Shown here: positions 15,601 through 23,144 of the stretch, piece after piece
How the letters are laid out: each line of letters starts with the position of its first letter
Position numbering within the stretch: position 1 is the first letter of the stretch
Source: CAYYJM01 sp964471755
GTDB lineage: Bacteria; Planctomycetota; Planctomycetia; Gemmatales; Gemmataceae
Assembly (NCBI GenBank): GCA_964471755.1
Contig: CAYYJM010000014.1
Span: 1 to 44,354, forward strand
Direction of reading: 5' to 3'
DNA: 44,354 nt
Translations under genes and position numbers: made by a program
The notes under the pieces: model-generated
Told to the model about the DNA's origin: nothing
Databases searched by the model: none
What the model saw: the letters and a program-made list of their open reading frames with translations, nothing else

Positions 15601-16344
15601 TGCGGGATGACCTCGCGCATCTCGGGCGAAACCGATTTCCCCTGCATCTACGGCGACAAGGTTGGCCTGGGACGGATCTACGTCAAGATGCCGGCCGACA
15701 AGCCGTTGGATTTCGACGCCTGGGCCAGGGGACTCAAGGACGGCCGCAGCTACTGCGGCGATGGCCTGAGCCATGTGTTGGATTTCAAGGTCAACAACGT
15801 GGCCGTCGGCGAACCGGGGAGCGGGGGCAAGATCAGCACTCTCGACCTGGCTCAACCCGGCGATGTCAACGTCACCTTCGATGTCGCCGCTCTGCTGGAA
15901 AAGGACCAGACAGATGCCACACGACGAATTCGCAAGGCCCGGCTGGATGCCAAGCCCTACTGGCACCTGGAACGTTGTCGCGTTGGCGACACCCGTAAGG
16001 TTCCGGTCGAGGTCATTGTGAATGGTGAGGTCGCCTCCCGGAAAGAAATCGAAGCGGATGGCTCGCTCCGTTCCCTGACCGTTCCGCTGAAGATCAAGGA
16101 ATCCTCCTGGGTGGCGGTACGAATTCTCCCCAGCGTGCATACCAATCCGGTGTGGGTGACCGTTGGCGGGAAGCCGGTTCGAGCCAGCAAGCGCAGCGCC
16201 GAATGGTGCATCAAGGCGGTCGATCAATGCTGGAAGCAAAAGGTCAACCAGATCCGCAAGACCGAGCGGGCCGCGGCGAAACAGGCGTACGATGAGGCCA
16301 GGACGATCTACCAACGTGTCCTGGCCGAAGCGACCAGGGATTGA
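12646..16344 (+). CDS. Fusion of CE15 glucuronoyl-esterase-like domain and CehA/McbA-type PHP metallohydrolase
   Basis: The product is about 1232 residues. After a membrane or signal helix (about 10-30) comes a CE15-like esterase domain (about 50-450), with LGLNFGGNQA, GRATEASRGA, the nucleophile elbow GHSRLGKTALWAGAEDERF (Ser near 282), the oxyanion-region NDSGCGG and a histidine in RAGVHDVTPYDW. A linker and beta-rich middle (about 470-770) precede a CehA/McbA-like domain starting GWYSGDHHVHAAGC (His-x-His near 777), with GYSHSGWG further on, which is the metal-binding signature of PHP-type hydrolases. CE15 enzymes cleave 4-O-methyl-glucuronate esters linking lignin and xylan; CehA/McbA proteins hydrolyse carbamate or other esters. 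The fusion suggests two hydrolytic steps on one exported substrate (inference). ATG at 12646 is preferred over 12586 because a GAGGAAAG stretch precedes it. The gene lies 68 bp after the esterase gene. Confidence 0.87.
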   Translation: MRNKITTRVVGPGVVVLALLVGPLLWIPAGDTPTAPAKKPPPENRDENKVQPYQLPDPLLLKDGQRVADAATWTKKRRPEVLELFRSEMFGRRPSAPAKLKYKVFDETRGALGGKAIRKQVTLFFSDNEKGPRMDLLLYIPANAKGPVPAFLGLNFGGNQAINADPGIKMSQSWQRGKEPGYVKGRATEASRGASSRRWDVNAILDRGYALATAYYGDIDPDYNDGFKNGVHPLFYREGQTKPAADEWGSIAAWAWGLSRALDYLEKDAAIDAKRVAVMGHSRLGKTALWAGAEDERFAIVISNDSGCGGAKISRRNYGESVHQINYNFPHWFCDNFKKYNERVNDLPFDQHMLIALMAPRPVYVASADQDRHADPRGEFLAALHAESVYRLFGASGLGVKDMPSVNQPKMGTIGYHLRAGVHDVTPYDWKCYLDFADRHFVHKSETPPAPAPANKAPVSAAEFEIIDTVEKQPLVSATERLIDALQYVGSPLPAADLTKLKAAMALAGDRESVKAIQNVLDPLCLAQVTINAESRVSAVEGKAPRKLTQQGWSTFLVKVNNKARITPRLIVSSPQAERTYEQGKGNRQKPQTVDKLVTPAESAQRFLDVAVFDKQPLKANLSGLEVEYRIVQLYSRDAGRREATLSFHVGQGTQDLGFRSEVPILFECAPAVKVVLGILDHDGKPTTAAIVVRDRLNRVYPNPARRLSPDFFFHNQVYRADGESISLPPGEYTAVVSRGPEYLVETHRFSVPGDRDTSRQTFQLKRWIEPKKRGWYSGDHHVHAAGCAHYDSPTEGVGPADMMRHILGEDLNVGCVLSWGPCWYTQKKHFEGKTSDLSQPNYLMRYDVEVSGFPSSHAGHLCLLRLKEDDYPGTRLIEEWPSWTLPVLKWGQQQGGVVGYSHSGWGLAVPDYGPRGERLAPISYRNRTTLGKAADKLPDYALPPFDGIGANEYIVATTHGVCDFISAVDTPAIWELNIWYHTLNCGMTSRISGETDFPCIYGDKVGLGRIYVKMPADKPLDFDAWARGLKDGRSYCGDGLSHVLDFKVNNVAVGEPGSGGKISTLDLAQPGDVNVTFDVAALLEKDQTDATRRIRKARLDAKPYWHLERCRVGDTRKVPVEVIVNGEVASRKEIEADGSLRSLTVPLKIKESSWVAVRILPSVHTNPVWVTVGGKPVRASKRSAEWCIKAVDQCWKQKVNQIRKTERAAAKQAYDEARTIYQRVLAEATRD

Positions 16345-16377
16345 CCCGGACCAACTGGACAGGAACGAGGGTTTCAC

Positions 16378-17781
16378 ATGACTCTGATCACGCGACGGGA
16401 CTTCTTCAAGGCGTCCGCTGCGACGGGCGCGATGATGGCTCTGGCACCCCACGCACGACCGCACGGTGCGAACGACGATCTGCGGGTCGCCGTGGTCGGC
16501 TTTCGCGGCCAGGGCAACGTCCACATCCGCTACCTGCGCGAGTTGCCTGGCGTGCGGGTGGTGGCCCTGTGCGATGTCGATCGCGACGTCCTCGCTCGCG
16601 GGGTGAAGACCGCCAACGATCTCAAGCAGACGGCTGCCGGCTTCGCGGACGTCCGCAAGCTGCTGGAGAGCAAGGAGATCGATGCCATCACCACCGCCAC
16701 CCCTGACCACTGGCACGCGCTGGTCACGATTCTGGGCTGCCAGGCGGGCAAGGACGTGTATGTCGAGAAGCCGCTCTCCCACAACATGTGGGAAGGCCGA
16801 AAGATGGTCGAGGCCGCCCGGAAGTACAACCGGATCGTGCAGTTCGGCAATCATACCCACGGATCATCGACGGGCGAACCGCGGCTCGAAATGGACGGAC
16901 TGGGCAAGATCCGGGCGGTCGTCACGAACCTGAGTCGGCTTCGCAAGTCCATCGGCAAGACGGCCGGGCCGCAGCCGATTCCGGCGGCTGTGGACTACGA
17001 CCTGTGGTGCGGTCCCGCCGCGAAAGATCCGCTCCGGCGCAAGACCTTTCACTACGACTGGCACTGGGTCTGGTCCACCGGGACCGGAGAGCTGGGCAAC
17101 AACGGCATCTATCCGCTCGACGCCGTCCGCCTGACGCTCGGCCTGAAGACCCTTCCGAAGCGGGTGATGAGCCTGGGCGGACGGTTCCTGTTCGACGACG
17201 ATGGAGAGACGCCCAACACCCAGATCGCCCTCTTCCAGTACGATCCGGGTCCGCTGGTCGTGTTCGAGCTGCGGAACCTGCCGTCCGACAAGGGGCCGAA
17301 ACTGGTCGGGCCGAAGGTCCTCTGCGCGAAGGGCGAGGCCAAACTGCCGGCCCCGCTCGTCAAGCCCCGGGAGACCGGCGGCTTCCCGGCGCACAAGGGA
17401 CATCTGCACAACTTCCTGGGCGCGGTTCGCAGCCGCAAGCTGGCGGACCTGCGGGCCGACGTGCTGGAAGGCCACCTGTCCACGGCCCTGGTTCACCTGG
17501 CGAACGCCTCCTACCGGGTCGGAACCGGCCACTCGGTGGCGGCCGCCCGCGATGCGGTCAAGGACCGTGGCCCGGATGCGGTCGAAGCGTTCGACCGACT
17601 TCGCGGCCATCTGGAGGCGAACGGGGTCGATTTTTCCCGGACCGAGGTCGTGGTCGGGCCGTGGCTGGAGGTCAACCCGGTGACGGAACAGTTCACGGGC
17701 GCTGGAGACACCGTCGCGAGGGCGAACTCCCTGCTCCGGGGCCACTCCCGCGCGCCGTTCCTCATCCCCGATTCGGTGTGA
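16378..17781 (+). CDS. Tat-exported Gfo/Idh/MocA family oxidoreductase
   Basis: The 467-residue protein starts MTLITRRDFFKASAATGAMM, a twin-arginine signal (RRDFFK), so it is folded with cofactor before export. The Rossmann core follows: LRVAVVGFRGQGNVH (about 33-47, G-x-G-x-x-x-H variant), VVALCDVDRD, TATPDHWHA and the family-diagnostic EKPLSHNMWEGRKMVEAA near residue 130, then the C-terminal alpha/beta domain (about 165-400). Members catalyse NAD(P)-dependent oxidation or reduction of sugars and cyclitols; planctomycete Tat-exported versions may act on carbohydrate intermediates in the periplasm, as inferred here from neighbouring esterases. GAGGG lies about 8 bases upstream of the ATG, and it is 33 bp from the preceding gene. 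Confidence 0.93.
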   Translation: MTLITRRDFFKASAATGAMMALAPHARPHGANDDLRVAVVGFRGQGNVHIRYLRELPGVRVVALCDVDRDVLARGVKTANDLKQTAAGFADVRKLLESKEIDAITTATPDHWHALVTILGCQAGKDVYVEKPLSHNMWEGRKMVEAARKYNRIVQFGNHTHGSSTGEPRLEMDGLGKIRAVVTNLSRLRKSIGKTAGPQPIPAAVDYDLWCGPAAKDPLRRKTFHYDWHWVWSTGTGELGNNGIYPLDAVRLTLGLKTLPKRVMSLGGRFLFDDDGETPNTQIALFQYDPGPLVVFELRNLPSDKGPKLVGPKVLCAKGEAKLPAPLVKPRETGGFPAHKGHLHNFLGAVRSRKLADLRADVLEGHLSTALVHLANASYRVGTGHSVAAARDAVKDRGPDAVEAFDRLRGHLEANGVDFSRTEVVVGPWLEVNPVTEQFTGAGDTVARANSLLRGHSRAPFLIPDSV

Positions 17782-17823
17782 TTCTCGGCCCGGTGGCTTC
17801 GTTCAGCTTCGGAGATTTCGCCA

Positions 17824-19851
17824 ATGGTCAGGGTGCCGTTCCTTGTTGTCGCGCTGCTTCTGAGCCTCGCCGCTCCGGGCAGCGCACATGCCGACGATCC
17901 GTACAACGCGCGGCAGACCTACACCTACAAAACCGTTGGCGACCTGCCGATCCGGGCGGATGTCTATCGCCTGCTCGGCGACGAGGTTCGGCCCGTGATC
18001 GTCTGGATTCACGGTGGCGGCCTGATCACCGGAGGACGCGGCGGGCCGGCGCTCGCGCAGCGGAAGCGTTACCTCGACGCGGGGTATGTGATCGTCTCCA
18101 TCGATTACCGCCTTGCGCCGGAGACGAAGCTGCCGGGCATCGTCGAGGACGTTCGCGATGCCATCCAGTGGGTCCGCCTCAAGGGCCCCGAACTGTTCAA
18201 GATCGACCCGAAACGCCTGGCCGTCGTCGGTCATTCCGCCGGCGGCTACCTCACGCTCATGGCCGGCTTCAGCGTCGAACCGCGACCGCAGGCGCTGATC
18301 GCGTTCTACGGCTACGGCGATGTCGATGGAGCCTGGTACGCCCGGCCGAGTGAGTTCCACCTGAAGACGCGGCCCCTGATCAGCCGCGAGGAGGCGTTCA
18401 AAACCATCGGCAAGAAGCCGACCACCAGCAGCGGGAAGGGACGCGGCAACTTCTACACCTACTGTCGGCAGAACGGCCTGTGGCCCCGGGAGGTCGTCGG
18501 CCTCGATCCCCAGACCCAACCGCGCGCGTTCGATCGCTTCTGTCCGGTTCGGAACGTGACCCGCGACTACCCGCCGACGCTGCTCCTGCACGGCGACCGC
18601 GATACCGACGTACCGCACGAGCAATCGGTCGCCATGACGGCGGAACTGAAACGTCTCGGTGTCCCGCACGAGTTCATCACGATCAAGGGCGGCGGACACG
18701 GCTTCGATGCCAGGGGACTGGATGATCCCGATGTGTCAGCCGCGTTCGAGCGGATCGAGAGGTTCCTCAAGCAGCACAATGGCCCGAGCGGGAAACTGGA
18801 TCCGCCGCCAACCGCCGACCCGAAGACGCCCACGAAGCCGGAAGAGGCCGTGGAGAGCAAGCGTCTGAAGACCGCCATCGATCGAGGGCTGGTCCTGCTC
18901 CTCAAGGCGGGCCGCAACTGGCAGAAGAACAAGGACTGCTTCTCGTGTCACCATCAAACCCTGCCCACGCTCGCGGTGGTGGAAGCAGCCGGGCCAGGAT
19001 TTCCGCCCGATGCGGCCTGGCTCCGGTCGCAGACCGACTTCACCCACGAATACTTTCAGGGCCACCTCGATCGCATGCGAGCCGCCAAGCATGTTCCCGG
19101 CGGCTCCTCGACTCTCGGGTTCGGGCTCTGGTCCCTGAAGCTCGCCAATCATCCCGCCGACGAAATCACGACGGCCATGGTCGCCTACCTGCTGCAAACG
19201 CAGGGCCGGCCTTACATCCATCTCAGTGCTGCCGCGCCGAAGGGGAAACAACCCGCTCCGGCCGAAGGACTATGGCTGCCGTCCTGTTCTCGGCCGCCGC
19301 TCACGCAGTCGCGCATCGGCACCTCGATCCTGGCCCTGATCGGGATGAAGCACTACGCCACGAAGGAGCAGCAGCCCGCCGTGGCGAAGGCGGCCGAGGC
19401 GTCGGAAAAGTGGATGGCGAAGGCACCGCTCCGCAGTTCCGAGGACCACTTCTGGCGACTGTGGGGCCTCCACCTCTTCGGTGGCGATGCGGCAACGAAA
19501 AATCGGATCCGCACGGCCATCCTCGCCGCCCAGCGGCCGGACGGCGGATGGGCCCAGGAGCCCGGGATGGAAAGCGATGCCTACGCGACGGGCCAGGTGC
19601 TGTTCATCCTCTGCGAAACCGGAACGAAGCGAGACGACCCGGTCGCGCAACGAGCGGCCGCCTTCCTGCTGCGAACCCAGCTCGCGGACGGTTCGTGGCT
19701 GGTCAAATCGCGTCTGAAGTCGAAGGCCCAGCCGTACTTCGACAACGGCGATCCGCACGGCGAGCATCAGTTCCTGTCCGTGGCCGCCACCTCCTGGGCG
19801 ACCGTGGCATGCGTGCGGATGATGCCGACGACGCCCGTTGACAGAAGATGA
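17824..19851 (+). CDS. Exported alpha/beta-hydrolase fused to a CxxCH-bearing squalene-cyclase-like domain
   Basis: A 675-residue protein with a signal peptide (1-23, ending AHA). The N-terminal ~310 residues form an esterase/lipase-type alpha/beta-hydrolase: HGGG oxyanion loop (63-66), nucleophile GHSAGG (Ser near 138), acid in HGDRDTDVPHEQ and base in GGGHGFDARG. After a proline-rich linker (about 320-345) the C-terminal half (about 350-675) has CFSCHHQTLP near residue 371, a potential c-haem attachment motif, followed by repeats such as AILAAQRPDGGWAQEPGMES and LLRTQLADGSWLV, which are prenyltransferase/squalene-cyclase (alpha/alpha-barrel) QW-type repeats. In planctomycetes such CHHQ-containing barrel domains occur in secreted proteins of unknown role. 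The combination suggests an exported esterase with a redox or binding module; this is inference. GGAG precedes the ATG by about 9 bases. Confidence 0.88.
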   Translation: MVRVPFLVVALLLSLAAPGSAHADDPYNARQTYTYKTVGDLPIRADVYRLLGDEVRPVIVWIHGGGLITGGRGGPALAQRKRYLDAGYVIVSIDYRLAPETKLPGIVEDVRDAIQWVRLKGPELFKIDPKRLAVVGHSAGGYLTLMAGFSVEPRPQALIAFYGYGDVDGAWYARPSEFHLKTRPLISREEAFKTIGKKPTTSSGKGRGNFYTYCRQNGLWPREVVGLDPQTQPRAFDRFCPVRNVTRDYPPTLLLHGDRDTDVPHEQSVAMTAELKRLGVPHEFITIKGGGHGFDARGLDDPDVSAAFERIERFLKQHNGPSGKLDPPPTADPKTPTKPEEAVESKRLKTAIDRGLVLLLKAGRNWQKNKDCFSCHHQTLPTLAVVEAAGPGFPPDAAWLRSQTDFTHEYFQGHLDRMRAAKHVPGGSSTLGFGLWSLKLANHPADEITTAMVAYLLQTQGRPYIHLSAAAPKGKQPAPAEGLWLPSCSRPPLTQSRIGTSILALIGMKHYATKEQQPAVAKAAEASEKWMAKAPLRSSEDHFWRLWGLHLFGGDAATKNRIRTAILAAQRPDGGWAQEPGMESDAYATGQVLFILCETGTKRDDPVAQRAAAFLLRTQLADGSWLVKSRLKSKAQPYFDNGDPHGEHQFLSVAATSWATVACVRMMPTTPVDRR

Positions 19852-19926
19852 GTGTCGAGATTCGCGCTCGCAATCACGTTCGGGACGTGGTATGGATGGT
19901 GTTACCCCGCGAAGCGAGATCCTGCC

Positions 19927-21369
19927 ATGCACCCGCCGATTCTCCGTCAACCGACACGTCGTCAACTCCTGGCCCGCTGTGGAGCCGGCTTCGGCTCCAT
20001 CGCTCTGACCGGGTTCCTGCAACAGCAAGGCCTGCTTGCCGCCGAGGCGTCGCTCAATCCGCTCGCGCCGCGGAAACCGCACTTCGCGGCCCGGGCCAAG
20101 GCCGTCATCTGGATCTTCGTCAACGGCGGTCACAGCCAGGTCGATACCTGGGACTACAAGCCCGAACTCGCCAAACGCAGCGGTCAGGAACTGCCCGGCT
20201 TCGACCGCACGACCGGCTTCTTCATCAACGACATCGGCCCGCTGCTCAAGTCGCCGTTCGAGTTTCGTCAGCATGGCCAGTGCGGCAAGTGGGTTTCGAG
20301 TCTCTTCCCGAACCTGGCGAAGCACGTCGATCGGATGGCGTTCATTCACTCGCTCTGGAGCGAGTCGAACAACCACAGCCCGGCCCTGTTCATGATGAAC
20401 GCCGGCATGCCGCGGATGGGTCTTCCCAGCGTCGGTTCCTGGGTGACCTACGGCCTCGGTTCCGAGAACGAGAACCTGCCCGGCTTCGTCGTCATGTCCG
20501 ATCCGAAGGGCCGCGGCCTGCCGAAGGGCAACGCCAGCAACTGGTCCAACGGTTTCCTGCCCGGAGCGTTCCAGGGCACCTGGCTCAAGCCGAGCGGCGA
20601 GCCAATCGACAACCTTCGGCCTGCCGCCGGAGTGACAGCGAAGGATCAGCAGACACAGCTCGATCTCATGGCCCGGCTCAATCGCCTGCAGATCGAGCAG
20701 GCCGGGACCGACCGCGAACTCGAAGCCCGGATCAAGAGCTTCGAGCTGGCCTACCGCATGCAGTCGGCCGCACCGGACGCCCTCGATATCGGCAAGGAGT
20801 CGAAGGCGACGCAGGATCTCTACGGCATCGGTCGCAAGGAGTGCGATCACGTCGCGAAACAGTGCCTGATCGCTCGTCGGCTCGTCGAGCGTGGCGTCCG
20901 CTTCGTGCAAATCTACTCCGGCGGCATGGAGAATGAGCGCAGCTGGGACGGCCATCGTGACATCCAGGGCAACCACACGCAGTTCGCCGGCGAGACGGAT
21001 CAGCCCGTCGCCGCCCTTCTGACCGATCTGCAAGCGCGCGGCCTGCTCGACTCGACACTGGTGATCTGGGCGGGCGAGTTCGGTCGGCTGCCTATTTCGC
21101 AGAAGGGAGCGAAGCCGGGCCGCGATCACAATCCGCACGCCAACACGGCCTGGCTGGCCGGTGGCGGCGTCAAGGGCGGCGTCAGCCACGGTGCCACGGA
21201 CGATGTCGGCTTCAAGGCCGTCGTGGACCGGGTGGACACGCACGACTTCCACGCGACGATCCTGCACCTGCTCGGCATGGATCACGAGAAGCTGACGTAC
21301 CTGCACAACGGCCGACACTACCGGCTGACCGATGTACATGGCCGGGTGATCCGGCCGATCCTGGCGTGA
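19927..21369 (+). CDS. DUF1501 Tat-exported protein (sulfatase-like fold)
   Basis: This is a 480-residue DUF1501 protein. From the chosen ATG the N-terminus reads MHPPILRQPTRRQLLARCGA, with a twin-arginine motif (TRRQLLA) and hydrophobic stretch, then the family landmarks WIFVNGGHSQVDTWDYKPEL, IHSLWSESNNHSPALFMMN, GLPSVGSWVTYGLG, the central IYSGGMENERSWDGH and the C-terminal GEFGRLPISQKGAKPGRDHNPH, which resembles an alkaline phosphatase/sulfatase-type metal centre. The function of DUF1501 is not established; these proteins are usually encoded beside a PSD1-type cytochrome. An earlier GTG at 19852 would place the twin arginines about 35 residues in, which is less likely. It ends the five-gene operon, 13 bp short of the stop of the convergent CotH gene. 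Confidence 0.93.
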   Translation: MHPPILRQPTRRQLLARCGAGFGSIALTGFLQQQGLLAAEASLNPLAPRKPHFAARAKAVIWIFVNGGHSQVDTWDYKPELAKRSGQELPGFDRTTGFFINDIGPLLKSPFEFRQHGQCGKWVSSLFPNLAKHVDRMAFIHSLWSESNNHSPALFMMNAGMPRMGLPSVGSWVTYGLGSENENLPGFVVMSDPKGRGLPKGNASNWSNGFLPGAFQGTWLKPSGEPIDNLRPAAGVTAKDQQTQLDLMARLNRLQIEQAGTDRELEARIKSFELAYRMQSAAPDALDIGKESKATQDLYGIGRKECDHVAKQCLIARRLVERGVRFVQIYSGGMENERSWDGHRDIQGNHTQFAGETDQPVAALLTDLQARGLLDSTLVIWAGEFGRLPISQKGAKPGRDHNPHANTAWLAGGGVKGGVSHGATDDVGFKAVVDRVDTHDFHATILHLLGMDHEKLTYLHNGRHYRLTDVHGRVIRPILA

Positions 21370-21382
21370 GGCTCCCCGACGG

Positions 21383-22903
21383 TCATCGCCCCGGTGGGCC
21401 GCCGCGCAGCCGGCGCAGGGCTGCTCGCTGTTCCACCGTCAGCAGCCGGTCCAGCTGGTCGTCCGCCTCCTTCTGAAGATCGGCCACCTTCCGGCGCTGC
21501 TCCTCCGTCAAACGCAAGCGATCCTGCAACGGCCGGGACAACACCTCGCCGGGACGCGGCATCGCGAAGCCGCCGTCCGGGCCGCCGAAGCCGAACGCGG
21601 CAGCCACGTAGCCGTCCCGCTGACCGGCAAGCTGGGCCTTCACCGACTCGACCCGTTGATCGATGAACGCTCGCGGCGGCAGCGACGCCCCGAAGACGGC
21701 CCTGCCCATGCCGCCGAAGCCGAAGCCGCCTCCTCCCTCACGCCGAGCCGCGATGGCTGCCTTCTCCCGGACGATCGGCTCCTTCACCGCTCGATCGAGC
21801 GGTTCCAGCTGCGCGATCAGCTTCTCCTTCGTGAACGGCCCGGCCACCAGTTCCTCCAGGATCTTCCGATAGCGAGCCTTCACGTCGTCGATCGCCAGCA
21901 GACGTTCGAGCAGCCGGTTCGAGCCGGTCCAGGGATGCATCACGCTCAGATCGACCTGACGCTCCGGCGGCCCCGCCGCCGGCCAGGCCGCCAGGGACAG
22001 GTCGCAGTCCCACGGGATGAAGACGAACCGATTCGACTCCGGCACGAGGTAGAGGTAGTAGTTGTGGCCCAGGCCGAGGTAGCTGTCCATGTTCGCCAGC
22101 AGAGCGTTGGCCGCGACGAATCGCAGGAAGGCGTCCACGTCGAGGAACGAGCCGATCTCCTGGCGGAAGGTCGCGTCGTCGGCCCGATCGATCAGCCGGG
22201 CGAAATCGATCAGCCGCTTCTTTTCCGGCGCGCTCGGCTCGTCCTTCGGGACGTAGCGCGTCGCGTAGGCGGCCCAGTCGTCGCCGAGGTAGCGGATGCC
22301 ACCCTGGAGGCCCTCCGGCTTCAGGAGCATGCCCTTGCCCTTCTGGAAGTGCCGGGCCAGGAACCCCCTGTCCACCTGCTCGACGACGGTGAAGAAGCCG
22401 ACCAGTTCCTTCTCGTACTTGCCCGGCACGGTGAGCGTCAGCTCGGCGTAGGCGGTGCGTGGTGCCGGTACGCCGGCCGCCCGGAAGAAGGCGTACGACA
22501 GGGCCTCGCGCGTCTGTGACGGGTCGGTGACACCACAGTTGAGATTGACCTTCTTCAGGCCATCGAGGGTCTGGTCGGCGACGTGGCGATCCAGATCGAT
22601 CTTGATCGACTTCTTGAGGCCGCGCGACGCCGTCAGGGTGAAGTTCCCCTTGTAGCGGACGCCGACGTTCCGGAACTCCCGGTCGAGAAGGCGGAGATCG
22701 CCCTGGACGTAGGGCGGGTCGGCCTGGACGCCCGGAGCGCCCGGGTTGAAACCGCCCCGCACCGGCTGCATCGCCTGGAGCGCCTTCGGGTCGAGGGTCA
22801 GGTGGATGGCATGAACCTTGCCCGGCTCGAAGACGCCGGCCCCGGCCGGCGTCGCCTTCGGGTCGGCGGCCAGGAGCAGCAGACAGGACCAAACGACGTT
22901 CAT
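21383..22903 (-). CDS. Exported CotH-kinase family protein
   Basis: The product (506 residues from the ATG at 22903, MNVVWSCLLLLAAD) has a short signal peptide, then the CotH kinase core: RYKGNFTL, KKSIKIDLDRHV, LNCGVTDPSQTREALSY, a catalytic-loop-like FLRFVAANALLANMDSYLG, HNYYLYL and VFIPWDCDLSLA, the DFG-like metal-binding motif of the family. CotH proteins are atypical protein kinases of the spore coat in Bacillus; in planctomycetes they are secreted and their targets are unknown. The C-terminal ~60 residues (RLTEEQRRKVADLQKEADDQ...) form a charged helical tail resembling LTxxQ/Spy-like periplasmic segments. A longer upstream frame to 22990 lacks signal character. Convergent with DUF1501 with only 13 bases between stops and no terminator visible. 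Confidence 0.9.
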   Translation of the reverse strand: MNVVWSCLLLLAADPKATPAGAGVFEPGKVHAIHLTLDPKALQAMQPVRGGFNPGAPGVQADPPYVQGDLRLLDREFRNVGVRYKGNFTLTASRGLKKSIKIDLDRHVADQTLDGLKKVNLNCGVTDPSQTREALSYAFFRAAGVPAPRTAYAELTLTVPGKYEKELVGFFTVVEQVDRGFLARHFQKGKGMLLKPEGLQGGIRYLGDDWAAYATRYVPKDEPSAPEKKRLIDFARLIDRADDATFRQEIGSFLDVDAFLRFVAANALLANMDSYLGLGHNYYLYLVPESNRFVFIPWDCDLSLAAWPAAGPPERQVDLSVMHPWTGSNRLLERLLAIDDVKARYRKILEELVAGPFTKEKLIAQLEPLDRAVKEPIVREKAAIAARREGGGGFGFGGMGRAVFGASLPPRAFIDQRVESVKAQLAGQRDGYVAAAFGFGGPDGGFAMPRPGEVLSRPLQDRLRLTEEQRRKVADLQKEADDQLDRLLTVEQRAALRRLRGGPPGR

Positions 22904-23144
22904 GGCGTCCTCTCGTGCGGATGGGATCAGCGGCCGAGATGTGAACACCGACGAACCGACAGGGTAGCAAGCGCGGATCGGGGGAGCCATCCCGGCACAT
23001 CATGAAGGGGATCTTATCCCCGCTTCACGGCGGTTTTACCCCGCGCGGGTAGGATTCATCATGGCTCGATCGGGGCGGACCGACGAGTCACGACCCCCGA
23101 CCTGTCGGCCCGGAGTCGAATCACCCTGACCATCCGGAGGAACC

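Noticed and set aside
14857..16860. 667-codon open frame antisense to the CE15-CehA fusion
   Set aside because: It spans two real genes on the other strand, has no ribosome-binding site and reads as low-complexity shadow protein.
19270..21339. 689-codon open frame antisense to the hydrolase/cyclase and DUF1501 genes
   Set aside because: It crosses the boundary of two well-supported genes; composition is typical of a GC-rich shadow.
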